In this document: piece after piece, positions 59,610 to 64,000 of the stretch | Numbering within the stretch: position 1 is the first letter of the stretch | Layout: each line of letters opens with the position of its first letter | Origin: DASYLJ01 sp036009625 | GTDB lineage: Bacteria; Desulfobacterota; Binatia; DP-6 | Length of the DNA stretch: 64,000 nucleotides | Direction of reading: 5' to 3' | NCBI GenBank assembly: GCA_036009625.1 | Contig: DASYLJ010000108.1 | Coordinates: 23,654 to 87,653 of the forward strand | Position numbers and translations under genes: made by a program | The notes under the pieces: generated by a model | What the model was told of the DNA's origin: nothing | The model's database searches: none | What the model saw: the letters and a program-made list of their open reading frames with translations, nothing else

Positions 59610-60638
59610 TCAGACGAAGAGCGCGTCGCACCCCGTGCCGTCGAGCACCGTCGCCACGGCCGCGCGATCCGGCGCCGTGAGCGCCGCATAGGCTCTACGG
59701 AGCCATCCGAGACACTTCGCCTGATACGGGAACGGACGCTGCTCCCACGGTCGGCCGTCGATGGTGCAGGTGACCAGCTCGGCGCCGCGATCGAGCGTCG
59801 CCGCGTTCGCGAGGAGGAAGGGGACGTAGACCCGACCAACTTCGACGAGCAGCGGTCGCAGCGTCGCGGCGATATCGTCGCGCGCGAGCCAGTCGTCGGC
59901 CGCGGGTTCGAGCCCCGAGAGATCCTCGACGATGTCGACCCAGGCGACGACGCGCGGCGCGGTCTCGAGGGCGATGGCGCGTGACGTGGGGTCGAAGCCG
60001 GCGAGCTGGGTGAGCTGGCCGTAGAGGGCGAAGTCGGCGGTGCCCGGACGTCTCCCCATGACGAACCGCGAGCCGGTGAGGCGCGCGTCGAGCAGGCGGA
60101 GCAGGCGGCGATAGCTGTCCTCGATGACGGGAGCCGTCGTCGCGTTCGAGCCCACGACGCCGAGCCGTCCGGTTTGCCGGGCGGCGAACTGCACGCCGGC
60201 CGCATCCGCCACCTCTTCGGGGCGATCGGGCAGGAACCACCGCGGCAGGATACGCGCGGCGTGCGCGACGTCGGGATCGAAGGCCCAGCGGTAGTGGAAC
60301 ATCGCCTTCGTCAGCCACTCGTCGGCATAGTCCTCGAGCAGCTCGTCGACGAAGGCGAGCACCGGATCGGGCGGGATCACGGTGCGTCCGTCGTACATCG
60401 TCTCGAGGCGCCGGATGAGGGGCGTCGAGTCGGTATGTGCCACGAGTGTGCCATCGGTGTCGGCGAGGACGAGCTGCGGTAGGAGCTCGACCTTGGGGCG
60501 CGGTAGCGCGCGGCTCTCGGGCGAGCCCGCCGTGGTCCAGGCGTACGGGATACGGCGGTAGCGGAGGACGGCGCGGAGCTTGCGGCTGTACGGCGAGGCC
60601 GGCATGCCGACGATCGGCAGCGGTGACGTGACGCTCAT
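59610..60638 (-). CDS. GST-like protein, copy 2 of a coupled pair
   Basis: 342 residues. An N-terminal thioredoxin-like half (S-P-Y-S-R-K-L-R-A-V-L-R-Y; P-Q-L-V-L-A; D-S-T-P-L-I) and a helical C-terminal half (P-G-T-A-D-F-A-L-Y-G-Q-L) make a GST fold, followed by about 100 extra residues. It is about 1.6 times the length of a classical GST. The ATG overlaps the upstream gene's stop (ATGA). The substrate is unknown. Confidence 0.82.
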   Translation of the reverse strand: MSVTSPLPIVGMPASPYSRKLRAVLRYRRIPYAWTTAGSPESRALPRPKVELLPQLVLADTDGTLVAHTDSTPLIRRLETMYDGRTVIPPDPVLAFVDELLEDYADEWLTKAMFHYRWAFDPDVAHAARILPRWFLPDRPEEVADAAGVQFAARQTGRLGVVGSNATTAPVIEDSYRRLLRLLDARLTGSRFVMGRRPGTADFALYGQLTQLAGFDPTSRAIALETAPRVVAWVDIVEDLSGLEPAADDWLARDDIAATLRPLLVEVGRVYVPFLLANAATLDRGAELVTCTIDGRPWEQRPFPYQAKCLGWLRRAYAALTAPDRAAVATVLDGTGCDALFV

Positions 60639-61633
60639 GGCTTCAGGGCGGCGAGGCAGCCGGTGCGCTCGAGGAGGGCGGCGAGATCGCGCTGGTCCGC
60701 GACGGCGGCGTATTTCTCCCGCAGCGCGCGCAACGACTTGGCGTGGTACTTCTGCGGCTTCTGCGTCCACGCCTGGCCGTCGAGCGCGACGGTGAACTCG
60801 CTCCCGTCACCCGTCAGCGCCGTCGCGTTGGCGACCGACCACGGCAGGAAGAGTCGACCGACGTGCCGGTCGAGGAGCGGCGTGAGCGTCGCGGCGAGCG
60901 CGTCCCAGCGCTCGAATTCGCCTTCGGCGCGCGGCCACAGCATGCGGTGCACCCAGTCGAGGACGTGATGCGCCACGCCCTCGATGAGCGCGCCGGCGGT
61001 GGGATCGGTCCAGGCTTCGTAGATCTGACCCCAGAGGCCGAAGTCGGCGAACGCGGGGCGACCGCCGAAGAGGTAGGGGCGGTCGGCCAGGTGCGTGTCG
61101 AGCAGGGCCAGCGCGTCGCGGAACGTCGATTCGATCTGCGGCGCGGTCTGCGGGCTCGAGCCGACGAACCACACACGGTCGACCATGCGAGCGCGGACCT
61201 GGGCCGCCATGCCGGCGTGGAGCTCGTCGTCGGCGGCGGGCATCATGGCCCCGGCGATGCGCCCGGCAGCGCTCAGCTGATCGACGTCGCGCGCCCAGCG
61301 CAGGTGGAACATCCACTTGTTGCCCCACTCGTCGCCGAACTCCTCGAGCAACGCCGACACGAAGGCGGCGGTGGGCTCGGACGGATGGATCGACGGCGTC
61401 GGGTGACGCTGCTCGACGTACTCGATGATCGGCGTCGAATCCTGCAGCACCGTGCCGTCGGGCGTCACCACGAGCGGGACGATCGGCAGCTTCGCGTGGC
61501 CGCGATATTCGGCTTCGGTGTCCGCATTGCGGACGATCCACCGGTAGGGAAGCCCCTTGTAGCGGAAGTAGGAGCGGACCTTCACGGAGTACGGCGACAT
61601 CTCGGCGCCAAAGATGCGGTAGGGTTCGGTCAT
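60635..61633 (-). CDS. GST-like protein, copy 1 of a coupled pair
   Basis: 332 residues. The N half has S-P-Y-S-V-K-V-R-S-Y-F-R-Y and V-P-L-V-V-T; the C half has R-P-A-F-A-D-F-G-L-W-G-Q-I. The downstream extension (T-P-L-L-D-R-H-V-G-R) is homologous to that of the neighbour, so the pair arose by tandem duplication. The likely activity is thiol conjugation or isomerisation of an unknown substrate. Confidence 0.82.
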   Translation of the reverse strand: MTEPYRIFGAEMSPYSVKVRSYFRYKGLPYRWIVRNADTEAEYRGHAKLPIVPLVVTPDGTVLQDSTPIIEYVEQRHPTPSIHPSEPTAAFVSALLEEFGDEWGNKWMFHLRWARDVDQLSAAGRIAGAMMPAADDELHAGMAAQVRARMVDRVWFVGSSPQTAPQIESTFRDALALLDTHLADRPYLFGGRPAFADFGLWGQIYEAWTDPTAGALIEGVAHHVLDWVHRMLWPRAEGEFERWDALAATLTPLLDRHVGRLFLPWSVANATALTGDGSEFTVALDGQAWTQKPQKYHAKSLRALREKYAAVADQRDLAALLERTGCLAALKP

Positions 61634-61717
61634 GCGCGGGTCCTCCCTCGGAGCGAAGCCGACGCGACCATCACGTGTCGGCATTTCATGTGTCGATGAC
61701 TGGCGGCCGCGCGCGCG

Positions 61718-62695
61718 TCAGCTCAGCGCGGCGGCGATGCGCTCGAAGCACCAGAATGCCGCCATGATGCCCATGGCGTAGACGACCGGGCGTGCGGAGC
61801 GTTGCGGAATCCATCCCGAGAGCACCGTCCGCACGACCAGGACCGTGCCGACGAAGGCGAGCTGCCCGAGCTCGATGCCGCCGTTGAACGACGCCAGCGC
61901 CAGCGGAACGTCTTCGGCCGGCAGACCGGCTTCGGCCAGTGCGCCCGCGAAGCCGAAGCCGTGCAGCAGCCCGAACGCGATCGCGATCACCCACGGAAAC
62001 CGGCGGAGCAGCGAGCGCCCGCCACCGTCGCGCGCGAGCTCGGTGGCGAGCAGCAGCACGCTGGCTGCGATCAGCACTTCGACCGGACGGGACGGCACGT
62101 GCGCCAGGCCGAGCGCCGCGGCCGACAACGTGATGCTGTGGCCGAGCGTGAAGGCGGTGATCGTCTGCACCAGGAGCTTCGTGGTCGGCACCAGCAGCAT
62201 CAGGCCGAGGACGAACAGCAGATGGTCGGGACCGCTCAGGATGTGCTCGATGCCGAGCACGACGTAGTCGTGGACGACGGTCCAGAGGCTCGGCCGTTCG
62301 GGGACCGTGAAGGACGGAGCGCGGGGACTCAGCACGGCCTGGATCGCCGTGCCGCCGGGCCGCTCGATGCGGACCAGGGCGTTGATCTTGGCGACGCCGA
62401 GGTCGCGGACCGTGATGGTGTCGCCGGCGAGACCCTGCGCGCCGCAATCGACGGTCCAGCGCAGGGTCACGCGATCGCCGTCGGTCTGCGCGTCGTCCTG
62501 CGACGTCCGCCGGCAGTGGGCGGGCAGTTCGGGGCGGACGTCGGCGCCCGGGAGACGCAGGGCGGAGACGTGCCAGGTGACGTCGAACACGCCCGGCCCG
62601 ACCGCCCGGAGCGAGAGCAGCGCCGGATCGAGGCCGTGCGCCGCGGCGTCGCGAGCCACGAGACACGCCAGCAGGACGAGCACGACGCGGGTCAT
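61718..62695 (-). CDS. HupE/UreJ-family membrane protein
   Basis: 325 residues with a signal peptide (ends A-A-A-H) and a roughly 130-residue extracytoplasmic N domain, followed by about six helices containing G-I-E-H-I-L-S-G-P-D-H-L-L-F-V-L, F-T-L-G-H-S-I-T-L and L-L-H-G-F-G-F-A. These are the HupE/UreJ hallmark His motifs for nickel or other metal uptake. The ATG overlaps the upstream parvulin gene's stop. Confidence 0.85.
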   Translation of the reverse strand: MTRVVLVLLACLVARDAAAHGLDPALLSLRAVGPGVFDVTWHVSALRLPGADVRPELPAHCRRTSQDDAQTDGDRVTLRWTVDCGAQGLAGDTITVRDLGVAKINALVRIERPGGTAIQAVLSPRAPSFTVPERPSLWTVVHDYVVLGIEHILSGPDHLLFVLGLMLLVPTTKLLVQTITAFTLGHSITLSAAALGLAHVPSRPVEVLIAASVLLLATELARDGGGRSLLRRFPWVIAIAFGLLHGFGFAGALAEAGLPAEDVPLALASFNGGIELGQLAFVGTVLVVRTVLSGWIPQRSARPVVYAMGIMAAFWCFERIAAALS

Positions 62696-63669
62696 GACGC
62701 GCTCCGCTGCTGCCAGGCCGCCGATTCCACCTCGAGCGGATGGCGACGCTTCAGGTCGCGCAGCAGCTCGACGACGCGTTCCCGCCGCCGCTCGTCCTTC
62801 CAGCGCTCGACGACGCGACCACGGACGGCTTCGAACGGCGGCGCACCGCCGGCGTCCCGCGACGCGACCCAGACGAGATGCACGCCGTACGGCGAGGTGA
62901 GGGGTCCGACCCACGTGCGTGGGGCCACCCGTCCCAGCTCCGCCGTGAACGCGGCGCCGAAGAACTTCTCGAGCTGTCGCGGCGACTGCGCCGCGATCCA
63001 CGGGGGGAGGGGAAAGGCATCACCCTGGCGCGCCGCGGTCTCGGGCGCGACGGGCTGGCGTTCGAATGAAGCGCGCAGCGCGGTGGCCTCGCGGCGCGCG
63101 TCGCCGCGAGTGCTGGCGAAGAAGACGTGCCAGAAGCTGACGCGTTCGGGCGCGCGATAGTCGTCGCGGTGGTGGTCGTAGTAAGCGCGGAGGGTGTCGT
63201 CGCTGGGAGACGCATCGTCGGTGCGGGCCGCGAGCAGTCGCATCTTCTGGACGAGGATGCGACGGACGACGACGTCGCTGCGGTCGAGCCCGAGCGCGCG
63301 TGCGTCGTCGAGGAGGGCGTCCGGCGTGCGCTCGGCGCCGTCGCTCAGCGTGGCCATCTGGGTGGTGAGCCAGGTGCGGATGCTGCGGTCGTTGCGATCG
63401 AGGCCGCGGGCGCGCGCCTCGCGCACGAGCAGCTCCTCGTCGATGGCCTGGTCGACCAGTCGCACCTCGTCGGCGGGGGTGGGGGCGAGGCCCGTCTCGC
63501 GTTCGTAGTCGGTGCGCAAACGGTCGACGTCGTGTGCGGTGAGCACCACCGCCCCGATCGTGTCGACGCTCGGCGCCACGGTCGGGGGCGTCCCACGCCC
63601 GTGGACGACGACGAACAACACTGCACCACCGGCGAGGAAGTGGAGCAGCGGTGTGTGCAGCCAGCGCAT
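62692..63669 (-). CDS. parvulin-type peptidyl-prolyl isomerase
   Basis: 325 residues with an N-terminal hydrophobic anchor. A SurA-like helical N region precedes a parvulin-like domain with V-S-F-W-H-V-F-F-A-S (in place of the usual S-H-I-L) and G-P-L-T-S-P-Y-G-V-H-L-V-W-V. It is likely periplasmic. Its placement before HupE, with coupling, is a cluster seen in other bacteria; the role there is unclear. Confidence 0.8.
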   Translation of the reverse strand: MRWLHTPLLHFLAGGAVLFVVVHGRGTPPTVAPSVDTIGAVVLTAHDVDRLRTDYERETGLAPTPADEVRLVDQAIDEELLVREARARGLDRNDRSIRTWLTTQMATLSDGAERTPDALLDDARALGLDRSDVVVRRILVQKMRLLAARTDDASPSDDTLRAYYDHHRDDYRAPERVSFWHVFFASTRGDARREATALRASFERQPVAPETAARQGDAFPLPPWIAAQSPRQLEKFFGAAFTAELGRVAPRTWVGPLTSPYGVHLVWVASRDAGGAPPFEAVRGRVVERWKDERRRERVVELLRDLKRRHPLEVESAAWQQRSAS

Positions 63670-63674
63670 CGACG

Positions 63675-64000
63675 TCAGTTCTTGGCGATGAGGGCGCGGC
63701 CGTTCCACTGCCAGAGCTGCGTCGTCGAGATGGTCGTCGTCCCCGCCTCGAGCGAGAGCTCGATGAAGTGGTCGACGCGATCGGCGGCGGCCAGATCGCG
63801 CGGGATCGTGCGTAGACGGAAGAAGAACTGGCTCGGACCGCGTCGTTGCAGCGAGATGCTGCGCACGCCGCCGATCGTGCCCGCGGCGTCCGTCCAGCTG
63901 AAGCGACCGGGACGCAGCTCCTGGATCGTGCCGGCGGGAATCACGGCGCGCAGCACGTCGTCGTCGTCGCGCAACGTGATCGTGAGGTCCTGCGTCGCGA
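63675..64000 (-). CDS. secreted beta-domain protein, paralogue D (5' end outside window)
   Basis: About 108 codons are visible; the frame remains open to the window edge, so the N terminus is missing. The pattern G-R-F-S-W-T-D-A-A-G-T-I-G-G-V-R-S-I-S-L-Q-R-R resembles the shared motif of paralogues A-C and the 714-residue protein. It ends 5 nt before the parvulin start, so the three genes form one transcription unit. Confidence 0.6.
   Translation of the reverse strand, partial: ATQDLTITLRDDDDVLRAVIPAGTIQELRPGRFSWTDAAGTIGGVRSISLQRRGPSQFFFRLRTIPRDLAAADRVDHFIELSLEAGTTTISTTQLWQWNGRALIAKN

Overview
The window is very GC-rich chromosomal DNA that is densely packed with genes on both strands. It looks like an environmental Gram-negative bacterium: it has lipoproteins, a PpiD-type periplasmic chaperone, DksA, and a complete mreBCD-mrdA-rodA rod-shape cluster. 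Three traits point towards the former 'deltaproteobacterial' lineages, and Candidatus Binatota or a Myxococcota-like group is my best guess. These are an F420-type LLM oxidoreductase, several secreted Cys-rich proteins with Myxococcus-type disulfide repeats and Thr/Ser tails, and a family of small secreted beta-type domains. This placement is inference; no rRNA gene is present.

Layout. 1-7.7 kb: the end of a SulP anion transporter, a DUF3313 lipoprotein, a small Cys-rich secreted protein, a TPM/LemA membrane operon (minus strand), an LLM oxidoreductase and a tRNA-Ala(CGC). 7.7-13 kb: a copper-type P-ATPase, an SDR, a ZIP metal transporter, a thioredoxin-fold protein and DksA. 13-16.4 kb: a polytopic glycosyltransferase-like protein and two paralogous secreted proteins, with strong palindromes between the genes. 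16.4-21 kb: the biotin operon bioF-bioA-bioD (minus), divergent from radA, with a clear BirA-type operator between them. 21-25.9 kb: two tandem APC-type permeases sharing an unusual soluble C-terminal domain, a lipoprotein and an alpha/beta hydrolase. 25.9-33.4 kb: ppiD, divergent from mreB-mreC-mreD-mrdA-rodA.

33.4-34.7 kb holds three large hairpin elements at the 3' ends of rodA, trxA and a convergent gene pair. Two of them share a 72-nt core but have completely different, self-complementary arms. 34.7-39.5 kb: an SDR, a PHM-like copper monooxygenase, a cytochrome c, a SoxR regulator with a textbook SoxR box aimed at a 424-residue unknown protein, and a lone receiver domain. 39.5-45.1 kb: two large Cys-repeat secreted proteins, a GST, a GreA-like protein and another secreted beta-domain protein. 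45.3-56 kb: a membrane histidine kinase, an MFS exporter, an M23-like protein, an alpha/beta hydrolase, a sulfatase-like lipoprotein, a methyltransferase, an RluA-type synthase, a YheU-like protein, a DUF4136 lipoprotein and an SDR. 56-64 kb: coupled enoyl-CoA hydratase and DUF1214 genes, a sulfotransferase, two coupled GST-like proteins, and a HupE-parvulin-secreted-protein cluster running off the right edge.

The clearest functional units are the rod-shape elongation machinery, the BirA-controlled biotin operon and the SoxR-controlled unknown gene. The remainder is metabolic or surface accessory content. Tight ATGA/GTGA stop-start overlaps are common and support many of the operon calls.
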